64,000 nt of DNA from Fuscovulum blasticum DSM 2131 (GTDB lineage: Bacteria; Pseudomonadota; Alphaproteobacteria; Rhodobacterales; Rhodobacteraceae). Under the pieces are notes generated by a model. It saw only the letters and a list, made by a program, of their open reading frames with translations, did not search any database and was not told the origin of the DNA. The position numbers were made by a program, and so were the translations under genes. Shown here one piece after another: positions 8,411 through 16,392 of the stretch (the first letter of the stretch is position 1; every line of letters starts with the position of its first letter). The stretch spans positions 36,069 through 100,068 of the forward strand of contig NZ_PZKE01000013.1 in the NCBI RefSeq assembly GCF_003034965.1, given 5' to 3'.

Positions 8411-8689
8411 ATGAACCCTGACACCGCGCAGACCCTTGCCTTGCAGGCGCTGGCCCATCTGGCCGCGCAGGAGGACGCCTTTGCCGAGTTCCTGGCCGCC
8501 GCTGGCACCAGTCTGGACGAGGTGCGGGCACGGGCGGGCGATCCTGACCTGCTGGCCTCGGTGCTGGATTTCGTGCTGGCCGAGGACGAGCGCGTGCTGG
8601 GCTTTGCCGCGGCGGCCGGTGTGGCGCCCGAAACCGTGCTGCGGGCGCGGGGGGCGCTGTCGGGGGGCGAGATTCCGCACTGGACGTGA
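8411..8689 (+). CDS. DUF3572 protein
   Basis: This 92-residue all-helical acidic protein is of the DUF3572 family, which is widespread in alphaproteobacteria. It has the family pattern ALQALAHLAAQEDAFAEFLAA near the N-terminus and LDFVLAEDERVLGFA near residue 60. ATG 8411 is preferred to an upstream GTG. No function is known. It is divergent from the PleD-like gene and precedes a HAD phosphatase by 65 bases. Confidence 0.85.
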   Translation: MNPDTAQTLALQALAHLAAQEDAFAEFLAAAGTSLDEVRARAGDPDLLASVLDFVLAEDERVLGFAAAAGVAPETVLRARGALSGGEIPHWT

Positions 8690-8754
8690 TTGCCTTTCAC
8701 CGCGCCGACACGCAACACTGCGACACTGACCGGAACGGGGAGGCTGCGGACGGC

Positions 8755-9447
8755 ATGATTGACGGGATCGTCTTCGACAAGGATGGCACGCTGTTCGATT
8801 TCCGCATCAGTTGGGGGCGCTGGGCCGAGGACTTTCTGGCCGGTCTTGCACGGGACAGGGCGCATCATGCCGCAATGGCCGAGGCCATCGGCTATCTGCC
8901 GGCCGAGCGCAGCTTTCGCCCCGACAGCGTGGTGATTGCGGCGACGGCCGCCGATATTGCGGCGGCGCTGCTGCCGCATCTGCCGGACCACGACCTGACC
9001 AGCCTGCGCGCCACCATCGACGAAGCCGCCGCCGGCGTGACCATGTCGGAGGCCGTGCCGCTGGTGCCGCTGTTCACCGCGCTGCGGGCGCGCGGCCTGC
9101 GGCTGGGTATCGCCACCAATGACAGCGAAGCCCCGGCGCGGGCGCATCTTGAGGCGCATGGATTGACCGGGTTGCTGGATTTCATCGCCGGTTACGATTC
9201 CGGCTATGGGCCGAAACCCGGCCCCGGCATGTGCCAGGCCTTTGCCGCCTCGCAGGGGCTGGACCCGGCCCGGGTGTTCATGGTGGGCGACAGCCTGCAT
9301 GACCTTGAGGCGGGCCGTGCGGCGGGAATGCGGACGCTGGCGGTGCTGACCGGCATTGCCACCGCCGGCGATCTGGCCCCCATGGCCGAGGCGGTCTTGC
9401 CCAACATCGGGGCCATTCCGGCGCTGCTGGACGGCATTTCCGGCTGA
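8755..9447 (+). CDS. HAD hydrolase, phosphoglycolate phosphatase-like
   Basis: This 230-residue HAD-superfamily phosphatase has motif I FDKDGTLFD at the N-terminus (nucleophile and acid/base aspartates). Motif II (ATND) lies near residue 120, the motif III lysine is in GYGPKPGPG, and motif IV is GDSLHDLEAG. A helical cap occupies about residues 15-85, as in the Gph/PGP group. It would remove phosphate from a small metabolite such as 2-phosphoglycolate. Substrate assignment within HAD subfamily I is weak without structure. Confidence 0.88.
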   Translation: MIDGIVFDKDGTLFDFRISWGRWAEDFLAGLARDRAHHAAMAEAIGYLPAERSFRPDSVVIAATAADIAAALLPHLPDHDLTSLRATIDEAAAGVTMSEAVPLVPLFTALRARGLRLGIATNDSEAPARAHLEAHGLTGLLDFIAGYDSGYGPKPGPGMCQAFAASQGLDPARVFMVGDSLHDLEAGRAAGMRTLAVLTGIATAGDLAPMAEAVLPNIGAIPALLDGISG

Positions 9448-9556
9448 GTTTGGCAGGGTCATGCGCTGAAAGCGACATATTTGCGTCGCCAAAAACGCGA
9501 CGGCGGCGGGCGCTGGGGTCATCTTCTGGGGAAGACGATTTCCAGGGGGACGATCC

Positions 9557-11113
9557 ATGACCGATGACCAGGGCCGCAAGCGCCGCGCCGGAGGCCGTGC
9601 CGGCATGAAGGCACGCGCCGGATCGGCGGCCATCGAGCAGATGCCCTGGCGGATTCCGCTGAACCCCGACCGCCCGACCGAGCCGCTGGATGCCGAAGGC
9701 GTGCAGCGGGTTCACAAGGCGGCGATGCGCATCCTGTCCGAGATCGGGATCGAGTTCCTGAACCCCGATGCGGTGGCGCATCTGAAAAAGGCCGGCTGCA
9801 TCGTCAACGGAACCAATGTCCGCATGGACGAGGATTTCGTGATGGAAATGGTCGGCCGCGCGCCCGAGACCTTTACCATCACCCCGCGCAACCCGGACCA
9901 TGAGATCATCATGGGCGGCAAGCACATGGTCTTCGTCAACGTCTCGTCCCCGCCGAACGCCTGGGACATGGAGCGCGGCAAGCGGTCGGGCGATTTCGAG
10001 ACGTTCAAGGAATTCATGAAGCTGACGCAGTATTTCAACTGCATCCATGTGGCCGGCGGCTATCCGGTCGAGCCGGTGGACATTCACGCCAGCGTTCGCC
10101 ACCTGGACTGCCTGCATGAAAAGCTGACGCTGACCGACAAGGTGGTTCACGCCTATTCGCTGGGGGCCGAGCGGGTGGAAGATGTGATGGAGATGGTCCG
10201 CATCGCGGGCGGTCTGTCCCATTCCGAATTCGACGCGCGGCCGCGGATGTATACCAACATCAACTCGGTCAGCCCGCTGAAGCATGATTTCCCGATGCTG
10301 GACGGGGCGATGCGGCTGGCCAAGCGCGGCCAGCCGGTGGTGGTGACGCCCTTCACGCTGGCGGGCGCGATGGCGCCGGTCACCATGGCGGGCGCGGTGG
10401 CGCTGTCGATTGCCGAGGCGCTGGCGGCGATTGTCCTGCTGCAATACATCGCGCCGGGCTGCCCGGTGGCGATCGGCACCTTCACCAGCAATGTGGACAT
10501 GAAGTCGGGTGCGCCGGCCTTTGGCACGCCGGAATACATGCGTGCCACCCAGATGACGGGGCAGTTGGTGCGCTTCTACGGGCTGCCGATGCGCGCCAGC
10601 GGCGTTTGCGCCGCCAATGTGCCGGACGGGCAGGCGATGTGGGAAACCTCGAACAGCCTGTGGTCGGCGGTGCAAAGCCGGACCAACATGGTCTATCACG
10701 CGGCGGGCTGGCTGGAGGGCGGGCTGATCGCCAGCCCCGAGAAGTTCATCATGGACTGCGAAGTGCTGCAGATGATCCAGCGGTACTTCGAAGAGGCCAC
10801 CTTCGCCAGCACCGACGACGACCTGGCCTTCGATGCCATCCGCGACGTGGGGCCGAACGGGCATTACTTCGGCGTCCAGCACACGCAGGACAGGTATCAG
10901 ACCGCCTTCTATGCGCCCTTCGTTTCGGACTGGCGGAATTATGAGGCCTGGCAGGCCGACGGGTCGGTCTGGACGGTCGAGCGGGCGCACCGGATCTACA
11001 AGCAGATCCTGGCCGAGTTCGAGGCGCCGGCGATGGACGATGTGGCGCGCGAGGAGCTGACCCGCTTCGTGGCCCGCCGCAAGCAGGAAGGCGGCGCGCC
11101 GACCGACTTCTGA
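9557..11113 (+). CDS. MttB-family trimethylamine/glycine-betaine methyltransferase homolog (non-pyrrolysine)
   Basis: This 518-residue protein is of the trimethylamine methyltransferase (MttB/COG5598) superfamily. The reading frame has no internal amber codon, so it belongs to the non-pyrrolysine branch. Members of that branch characterised elsewhere transfer a methyl group from quaternary amines such as glycine betaine to a corrinoid protein. The TIM-barrel core runs from about residue 60 to 480. The first 30 residues are basic and unstructured. No corrinoid protein or corrinoid methyltransferase lies nearby. It lies 17 kb from the sarcosine oxidase operon, which suggests methylamine or betaine metabolism, but the substrate is inferred. 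Confidence 0.85.
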   Translation: MTDDQGRKRRAGGRAGMKARAGSAAIEQMPWRIPLNPDRPTEPLDAEGVQRVHKAAMRILSEIGIEFLNPDAVAHLKKAGCIVNGTNVRMDEDFVMEMVGRAPETFTITPRNPDHEIIMGGKHMVFVNVSSPPNAWDMERGKRSGDFETFKEFMKLTQYFNCIHVAGGYPVEPVDIHASVRHLDCLHEKLTLTDKVVHAYSLGAERVEDVMEMVRIAGGLSHSEFDARPRMYTNINSVSPLKHDFPMLDGAMRLAKRGQPVVVTPFTLAGAMAPVTMAGAVALSIAEALAAIVLLQYIAPGCPVAIGTFTSNVDMKSGAPAFGTPEYMRATQMTGQLVRFYGLPMRASGVCAANVPDGQAMWETSNSLWSAVQSRTNMVYHAAGWLEGGLIASPEKFIMDCEVLQMIQRYFEEATFASTDDDLAFDAIRDVGPNGHYFGVQHTQDRYQTAFYAPFVSDWRNYEAWQADGSVWTVERAHRIYKQILAEFEAPAMDDVAREELTRFVARRKQEGGAPTDF

Positions 11114-11195
11114 CGGCCCGCCTTGCCGCCCCGTCTTACCGCATTGTTAACCGCCGCCCCCTAGCCTTGGCCGGGGAATCAGCTTGGGCTGCGGG

Positions 11196-11792
11196 ATGTT
11201 CGGACTGCTGTTGCGCGCCTTTCAAAGCTATGTCTGCACCACCTTCGGGCCACGGCCCTGGGGGCAGGTGCTGACGCAGGTCGGCTTCATGGGCGAAGGG
11301 TTCGAACCGCTGCTGCCCTATGACCGGCCCCTGTTCGACCGGGTGCTGGCCACCGCGGCCGAGATTCTGGAGCGGCCGGTCGAGACCGTGCTGGAGGATC
11401 TGGGAACCCATATCGTCACCAATCCGGCCTATCCCGCGCCGCGGCGGCTGTTGCGCTTTGGCGGCGCGACCTATGGGGATTTCCTGCTGTCACTGGAAGA
11501 ACTGCCCGACCGCGCCCGGCTGGCCCTGCCCGAGGCGGCGCTGCCGCCGGTGATGCTGGAGGAGACGGGGCCCAGCCAATATGTGCTGTCCTGCCCGCTG
11601 GCGCTGCCGGCGCTGGGCCATGTGCTGACCGGCATCCTGCGGGCCATGGCCGATGATTACGGGGCGCTGGTGGTGATCGAACCCGAACCGCTGCCCGATC
11701 CGGGGGTGGCGCTGTCGATCCGGCTGCATGAACCCGAATTCGCCGCCGGCCGCAGTTTCCGGCTGGCCCCCAGGGATGCGGCGCATGGCTGA
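11196..11792 (+). CDS. H-NOX (HNOB) domain protein lacking heme ligand
   Basis: This 198-residue protein has the H-NOX fold, which in relatives binds heme and senses NO or O2. Family landmarks include MFGLLLRAFQSYV, FGPRPWGQVL, YDRPLFDRVL, LRFGGATYGDFLLSLEELPD and a C-terminal GILRAMADDYG. Compared with soluble guanylate cyclase beta, the proximal histidine (LDALHDHL) aligns with LEELPDRA, so it is replaced by Pro104. The YxSxR propionate motif is also absent. Heme binding in the usual way is therefore doubtful. The gene overlaps the following HNOBA-GGDEF gene by 8 bases, so the two proteins are expected to work as a pair. Confidence 0.85.
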   Translation: MFGLLLRAFQSYVCTTFGPRPWGQVLTQVGFMGEGFEPLLPYDRPLFDRVLATAAEILERPVETVLEDLGTHIVTNPAYPAPRRLLRFGGATYGDFLLSLEELPDRARLALPEAALPPVMLEETGPSQYVLSCPLALPALGHVLTGILRAMADDYGALVVIEPEPLPDPGVALSIRLHEPEFAAGRSFRLAPRDAAHG

Positions 11793-12819
11793 GGGCGCGG
11801 GGACGCGGCGCGAAGGGATCTGTCTGCCGCAGGCCGCGCTGAACCGGCTGATGCCGCTGCATGTGGTGATTTCCGCGCAGGGGCGGGTGCGGGCGGCCGG
11901 GCCGACGCTGCAGCGGCTGTTCGCCGGGCAAAGGCTGGTGGGCCGGTCGATCCTGACGCTGTTCGAGATGCGCGCCCCGGCGCGGATTGTCGACATGGCG
12001 GGATTTGCCGCGCGGGTGGGCCACAAGCTGAACCTTCTGCCGCGCGGCACGGCCCCGGCCTTGCGGCTGCGCGGGTTGGCGGTGCCGCTTGGGGGGGCTG
12101 GCGGCGGCTATCTGGTCGATCTGTCCTTCGGCATCGACTGCCCGCGTGCGGTGGGGCTGCTGCAACTGAGCGAGGCCGATTTCGCCCCCACCGACATGAC
12201 GATGGAGGTGCTGTATCTGGCCGAAGCCAATGCCGCCGTGCTGGCGGAAATGCGCGGGCTGAGCGGGCGGCTGGACGGCGCGCGGTTGCAGGCCGAGGAA
12301 GAGGCGCTGACCGACCCGCTGACCGGGCTTCGCAACCGCCGGGCCAGCGACAGCCTGCTGGCGCGGCTGTGCCGCGAAGGCATCGGCTTTGCGCTGCTGC
12401 ATCTGGACCTGGACTATTTCAAGCAGGTGAATGACCGGCTGGGCCATGCCGCGGGCGACCATGTGCTGGGCGTGGTGGCCGGCATCCTGCGTCGGCAATG
12501 CCGGTCGATGGATTCGCTGGCGCGGGTGGGGGGCGATGAATTCGTGCTGATCCTGCCCGGTCTGGTGGACGAGCTGCGGGTGGCCCGCATCGCCACCCGC
12601 ATCATCGAGGAGCTGCGCCGGCCGATCGCCGTTCAGGATGAAAGCTGCAGGATTGCGGGCAGCATCGGCTATGTGGTGGTTCCCGAAGGGGCGGGGTCCG
12701 ACCCGGCGACGGTGCTGAAGGCGTCGGATGCCGCGCTTTATGCGGCCAAGAAGGCGGGGCGCAGCCAGGTGCAGCAGGGGCAGGCGCGGCCCGGGCGGCA
12801 GGCGGAGGTGGTGCCCTGA
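11785..12819 (+). CDS. HNOBA-GGDEF diguanylate cyclase, partner of the H-NOX protein
   Basis: This 344-residue protein has an N-terminal PAS-like HNOBA domain (about residues 12-150; LRLRGLAVPL, LLQLSEADFAPTD and VLYLAEAN resemble the guanylate cyclase H-NOX-associated domain). A short coiled segment (MRGLSGRLDGARLQAEEEAL) leads to a GGDEF domain. The active site is an intact GGDEF, and R-S-M-D nine residues before it forms an inhibitory I-site. It should therefore synthesise c-di-GMP. ATG 11785 overlaps the upstream stop and has AGGGA eight bases before it. The HNOBA domain normally docks to H-NOX, so cyclase activity is probably set by the upstream protein. Confidence 0.88.
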   Translation: MAEGAGTRREGICLPQAALNRLMPLHVVISAQGRVRAAGPTLQRLFAGQRLVGRSILTLFEMRAPARIVDMAGFAARVGHKLNLLPRGTAPALRLRGLAVPLGGAGGGYLVDLSFGIDCPRAVGLLQLSEADFAPTDMTMEVLYLAEANAAVLAEMRGLSGRLDGARLQAEEEALTDPLTGLRNRRASDSLLARLCREGIGFALLHLDLDYFKQVNDRLGHAAGDHVLGVVAGILRRQCRSMDSLARVGGDEFVLILPGLVDELRVARIATRIIEELRRPIAVQDESCRIAGSIGYVVVPEGAGSDPATVLKASDAALYAAKKAGRSQVQQGQARPGRQAEVVP

Positions 12820-12827
12820 CCGCCGCG

Positions 12828-13523
12828 TCAGCCGGCCAGCGCCCGCAGATGGGCGGGCAGGCCGGTCAGGCTGTCCAGCCGGGCATAGCGCGGGTTACCG
12901 ACCGGCTCTTCCGCGGCCTCAAGCGCCCAGGTCAGGCCATGGGGCACATAAACCCCGTAGGCCCCGGCGGCGAGGGGCGGCAGCACATCGGATTTCAACG
13001 AATTGCCCACCATCAGCGCCTGACCGGCGCCGGTGCCGTGACGGGCAAAGATCCGGGCATAGATGTCGGGCGTCTTGTCCGACACGATTTCGACCGCATC
13101 GAACAGGTCGCCCAAGCCCGATTGCGCCAGCTTGCGTTCCTGATGCAGCAGATCGCCCTTGGTGATCAAGAGGATGCGGAAATCGCCGGCCAGCGCGGCC
13201 ACGGTTTCCCCCGCGCCCGGCAGCAGTTCGACGGGATGGTCCAGCATGGCCCGCCCGGTGCCCAGCAGTTCCGAGATCACGCTGGCGGGCACGCGGCCTT
13301 CGGTCACCTCGATGGCGGTTTCGATCATCGACAGGGTGAAACCCTTAACCCCGAAGCCATAGGCGCCGATGTTGCGCCGTTCGGCGGCCAGCAGCCGGTC
13401 ATGCAGATGGTCGGGCGCGGCATAGGGGGCCAGCAGGTCGGCGAAGCGATCCTGCGTCAGGCGGAAGTAGGCCTCGTTCTGCCAAAGCGTGTCGTCGGCA
13501 TCGAATCCGATGGTGGTGATCAT
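12828..13523 (-). CDS. HAD family hydrolase
   Basis: This 231-residue HAD-superfamily hydrolase has motif I FDADDTLW, motif II at LLITKGD, a lysine in SDKTPDIY and motif IV VGNSLKSD. A helical cap lies between residues 15 and 90. It is similar to haloacid dehalogenase or pyrimidine 5'-nucleotidase-like proteins, but the substrate cannot be stated. The start is taken at the ATG just before ITTIGFDAD rather than ten codons upstream, because motif I normally begins within the first ten residues. It is convergent with the HNOBA-GGDEF gene. Confidence 0.85.
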   Translation of the reverse strand: MITTIGFDADDTLWQNEAYFRLTQDRFADLLAPYAAPDHLHDRLLAAERRNIGAYGFGVKGFTLSMIETAIEVTEGRVPASVISELLGTGRAMLDHPVELLPGAGETVAALAGDFRILLITKGDLLHQERKLAQSGLGDLFDAVEIVSDKTPDIYARIFARHGTGAGQALMVGNSLKSDVLPPLAAGAYGVYVPHGLTWALEAAEEPVGNPRYARLDSLTGLPAHLRALAG

Positions 13524-13660
13524 CTGCGCCCCCCTTGCCGGCGGGTTTTGCAACGCCGCGGCGAGGCGCGCAATGCCGCCCCCCTTTTCGTTGCGGCAAA
13601 ATCGGTTATATTTCCGTCATCACCCACCCTGCCGAATCCTGAAAATCGGAGCAGCCCCCC

Positions 13661-14002
13661 GTGTCGCATCGCCCCCTGACCCTGTCCGACAAGACGGATG
13701 GACCGCGCGATGACACGTCGATCCTGACCAAGCCCAAGACGCGGACCCAGCGCCCGCCGATGTACAAGGTGCTGATCCTGAACGACGATTACACGCCGAT
13801 GGAATTCGTGGTTCATGTGCTGGAGCGGTTTTTCGGCATGAGCCACGCGCAGGCGTTCGACATCATGCTGGCCGTTCACAAGAAGGGGCTGGCCGTGGTG
13901 GGGGTGTTCAGCTTTGAAGTGGCGGAAACCAAGGTGGCGCAGGTGATGGACTTTTCACGCCGTCACCAGCACCCGCTGCAATGCACCATGGAAAAGGAAT
14001 AG
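13661..14002 (+). CDS. clpS: ATP-dependent Clp protease adaptor ClpS
   Basis: This is a 113-residue ClpS adaptor, which delivers N-degron proteins with bulky hydrophobic N-termini to ClpAP. The core has [17 protein letters not shown] (substrate-pocket Asp-Asp and Met), [15 protein letters not shown] and the ClpA-binding [11 protein letters not shown] segment. The first ~33 residues form the variable N-terminal extension. The start is GTG at 13661, with GGAG about nine bases upstream. clpA is not in this window; the downstream gene is an RsmC-like methyltransferase. Confidence 0.95.
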   Translation: MSHRPLTLSDKTDGPRDDTSILTKPKTRTQRPPMYKVLILNDDYTPMEFVVHVLERFFGMSHAQAFDIMLAVHKKGLAVVGVFSFEVAETKVAQVMDFSRRHQHPLQCTMEKE

Positions 14003-14020
14003 GGCGCCGCGCGCCTGCCC

Positions 14021-15007
14021 ATGCAATCTTCCCGGCTTGAAATGGCGCTGGCCGAAGGCGCCCTTGTTCTGCCGCCCGAGGGGCGGATCGCGGTCTATCG
14101 TCCGCAGGCGGGCGACGACCTGTCGGCGCTGCCGCGCGAGCGGGTGGTGGTGCTGACGGGCTTTCGCCCCGATCATGATGCCTTCCGCGCCGCCGGCTAT
14201 GCGGTGGACCCCGCGCCGCCCTATGCGGCGGCGCTGGTCTGCCTGCCGCGTGCGCGCGACCATGCCCGCGCCCTGCTGGCCGAGGCGGCGGCCGCGGTGG
14301 TGCCCGGCGGCCCGGTGGTGGTGGACGGGCAGAAGACCGATGGCATCGACCCGACGCTGAAGGATCTGCGCGCCCGGGTTGCGCTGGGTGAAACGCTGTC
14401 CAAGGCGCATGGCAAGCTGGCGGTGTTTCCCGCCGGCCCGGGGCTTGAGGATTGGGCCGCGCGGCCGCGTCCGGTGGAGGGGGGCTTCGTCACCCGGCCC
14501 GGCGTGTTTTCCGCCGACGGGGCCGATCGCGGTTCGGCCCTGCTGGCGGCGGCGCTGCCGGCGAAGCTGGGGCCCAAGGTGGTGGATCTGGGGGCGGGTT
14601 GGGGCTATCTGTCCGCCGCCGTTCTGGCGCGCGAGTGCGTGAAGCGGCTGGATCTGGTCGAGGCCGAGGCGGATGCGCTGGCCTGTGCGCGCGACAACAT
14701 CACCGATCCCCGCGCGCAGTTCCACTGGGCCGATGCCACCGGGTTCCGGCCTGCGTCGCTGGTCGAGACGGTGGTGATGAACCCGCCGTTCCACACCACC
14801 CGCGCCGCCGATCCCGGCCTTGGCGCGGCCTTCATCGCCGCGGCCCGGCGGATGCTGGCGCCCGATGGCGTGCTCTGGCTGGTTGCAAACCGGCATCTGC
14901 CCTATGATGCCGCGCTGACAGAGCACTTCCTGACGGTTGAGGACATTGGCGGCGATGCCGCCTTCCGCCTGATCCGTGCGGCGAAACCCCGCCGCGCGAC
15001 GCGCTGA
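14021..15007 (+). CDS. RsmC-like class I SAM-dependent methyltransferase
   Basis: This 328-residue protein has the RsmC/RlmG layout of two related methyltransferase halves. The N-terminal half (residues 1-150) is degenerate. The C-terminal half carries the SAM-binding motif KVVDLGAGWGYLS near residue 190 and the catalytic NPPFHT motif near residue 255, typical of guanine N2-methylation of rRNA. The likely target is 16S rRNA G1207 by family knowledge, although this clade is divergent from E. coli RsmC. It follows clpS by 18 bases and may be co-transcribed. Confidence 0.85.
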   Translation: MQSSRLEMALAEGALVLPPEGRIAVYRPQAGDDLSALPRERVVVLTGFRPDHDAFRAAGYAVDPAPPYAAALVCLPRARDHARALLAEAAAAVVPGGPVVVDGQKTDGIDPTLKDLRARVALGETLSKAHGKLAVFPAGPGLEDWAARPRPVEGGFVTRPGVFSADGADRGSALLAAALPAKLGPKVVDLGAGWGYLSAAVLARECVKRLDLVEAEADALACARDNITDPRAQFHWADATGFRPASLVETVVMNPPFHTTRAADPGLGAAFIAAARRMLAPDGVLWLVANRHLPYDAALTEHFLTVEDIGGDAAFRLIRAAKPRRATR

Positions 15008-15023
15008 CAACCCCGAGGTTTCC

Positions 15024-15851
15024 ATGAGCTTTTCCGTCTCTGGCAAGACTGCCATCGTGACCGGGGCCGCCAATGGCCTTGGTCTGGCCATCGCCCGGCA
15101 TCTGGTGGACAAGGGCGCCAATGTGATGTTCGCCGATATCGACGAGGCGCGACTGGAGGCCGAGGTGGGCGACGAGGCCCGCGCCGAGGGGACGGTGCGG
15201 ATGTTCGCGGGCGACCTGACGCAGAAGCTGACCATCGTCAACCTGCTGTCGGCTACGCATGAAGCCTTTGACAAGGTGGACATTCTGGTCAACGCCAGCC
15301 GCCGCGCGCTGCGGGCCGATGCGATGAACCCCGAGGAAGACGGGGTCGAGGCGATGTGGCAGCAGAATGTGATGACCGCGCTGCGCATGACGCAGATGAC
15401 GGCCAAGCGCATGATCCAGACCGCCGAGCGCAACGGCACCGCCGGCGGCGGCACCGAGCGGGGCGCGGTCATCGGGTCGATCATCAACCTGTCGTCGATT
15501 GCGTCCAGCCGGGTGCAGCCGCGGCTGCTGGCCTATTCCATGGCCGCCGCCGCCATTGAACAGATGACGCGCACCATGGCCGTGGTGCTGGCGCCGCAGG
15601 GGATTCGCGTCAACGCGGTGTCCTTCGGCAGCATGATGAGCGCCAGCCTGCAGGCCGTGCTGAAGGAAGAACCGGAACTGCGCGGCCGCATCACCGCCGG
15701 CACCCCGCTGGGCCGGATCGCCGGGCCGGACGAGCTGGCGGAGACGGTGCAATATCTGGCATCCGATGCGTCGTCATTTGTCACCGGGCAGGTGATCCCG
15801 GTGGATGGCGGGCGCGGCCTGCTGGATGTGGTCGCCGCACCCGTCTTCTGA
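15024..15851 (+). CDS. Short-chain dehydrogenase/reductase family protein lacking catalytic Lys
   Basis: This 275-residue Rossmann-fold SDR has the cofactor motif TGAANGLG at residues ~14-21 and a DLT/NAS region near residue 90. The catalytic Ser is in INLSSIAS, and Tyr is in AYSMAAAA. The usual Y-x-x-x-K lysine is replaced by alanine (Y-S-M-A-A), and the structural NAG is NAS, so normal hydride-transfer chemistry may be lost or altered. The C-terminus GQVIPVDGGRGL is typical. The gene follows the methyltransferase by 16 bases. Its role is not known. Confidence 0.85.
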   Translation: MSFSVSGKTAIVTGAANGLGLAIARHLVDKGANVMFADIDEARLEAEVGDEARAEGTVRMFAGDLTQKLTIVNLLSATHEAFDKVDILVNASRRALRADAMNPEEDGVEAMWQQNVMTALRMTQMTAKRMIQTAERNGTAGGGTERGAVIGSIINLSSIASSRVQPRLLAYSMAAAAIEQMTRTMAVVLAPQGIRVNAVSFGSMMSASLQAVLKEEPELRGRITAGTPLGRIAGPDELAETVQYLASDASSFVTGQVIPVDGGRGLLDVVAAPVF

Positions 15852-15854
15852 GCG

Positions 15855-16256
15855 TTACTCGGGATAGACCGCGCGGCATTGCGCGATGCCGGGTTCGGCC
15901 GCGCGCATCAGTTGCTTGCGCTTGGCCTTGAGCTGTTCCAGCAGCCGCGCCTCGTTCGCAAGGTCAATCGCCTTGGGCCGGGTGTGGGTTTCGACATCCC
16001 AGTCGCGGCAGGTGCCGGTGACCGGCGCGGGCGACGGGTTTTCGGCCGTGGGGCGGCCGGGCCGCAGGCAGGGCCGGAAGGTCGGGTAGCGGACCGTGTA
16101 TTCCTCGATCGCATAGCCGCGCTTCAGGTTGCCTTCGGATTGGGCAATCAGCCTGTCGACGGTGCGCAGGTCACGGGTCACACGATTGATACATTGTTCC
16201 TGCGGGGTGCCGCAGGCGGCCAGAAGGGCCAGCAGGGGAAGGGCAAGACGTTTCAT
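15855..16256 (-). CDS. Lipoprotein of unknown function
   Basis: This is a 133-residue predicted lipoprotein. The signal peptide MKRLALPLLALLAACG has a lipobox at Cys15. Four further cysteines (C22, C63, C83, C127) could form two disulfides. The centre contains ARLLEQLKAKRKQLMR, a charged helix. No family is recognised. The ATG at 16256 gives a proper signal peptide, whereas longer readings would lack one. It is convergent with the SDR gene, with three bases between stops. Confidence 0.7.
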   Translation of the reverse strand: MKRLALPLLALLAACGTPQEQCINRVTRDLRTVDRLIAQSEGNLKRGYAIEEYTVRYPTFRPCLRPGRPTAENPSPAPVTGTCRDWDVETHTRPKAIDLANEARLLEQLKAKRKQLMRAAEPGIAQCRAVYPE

Positions 16257-16392
16257 GGCGCACTCGGGTTGATGCGACTCGGGACGTGTCCGGGTCTGGG
16301 CCGAGACTAAACCTCTGCTCGCGATATGCCAAACTGGTTGGAAGCGGCTGCCCGGTTTGCTAGGCAGGGGCGCACGCAGGAGGGGAGCGCCG

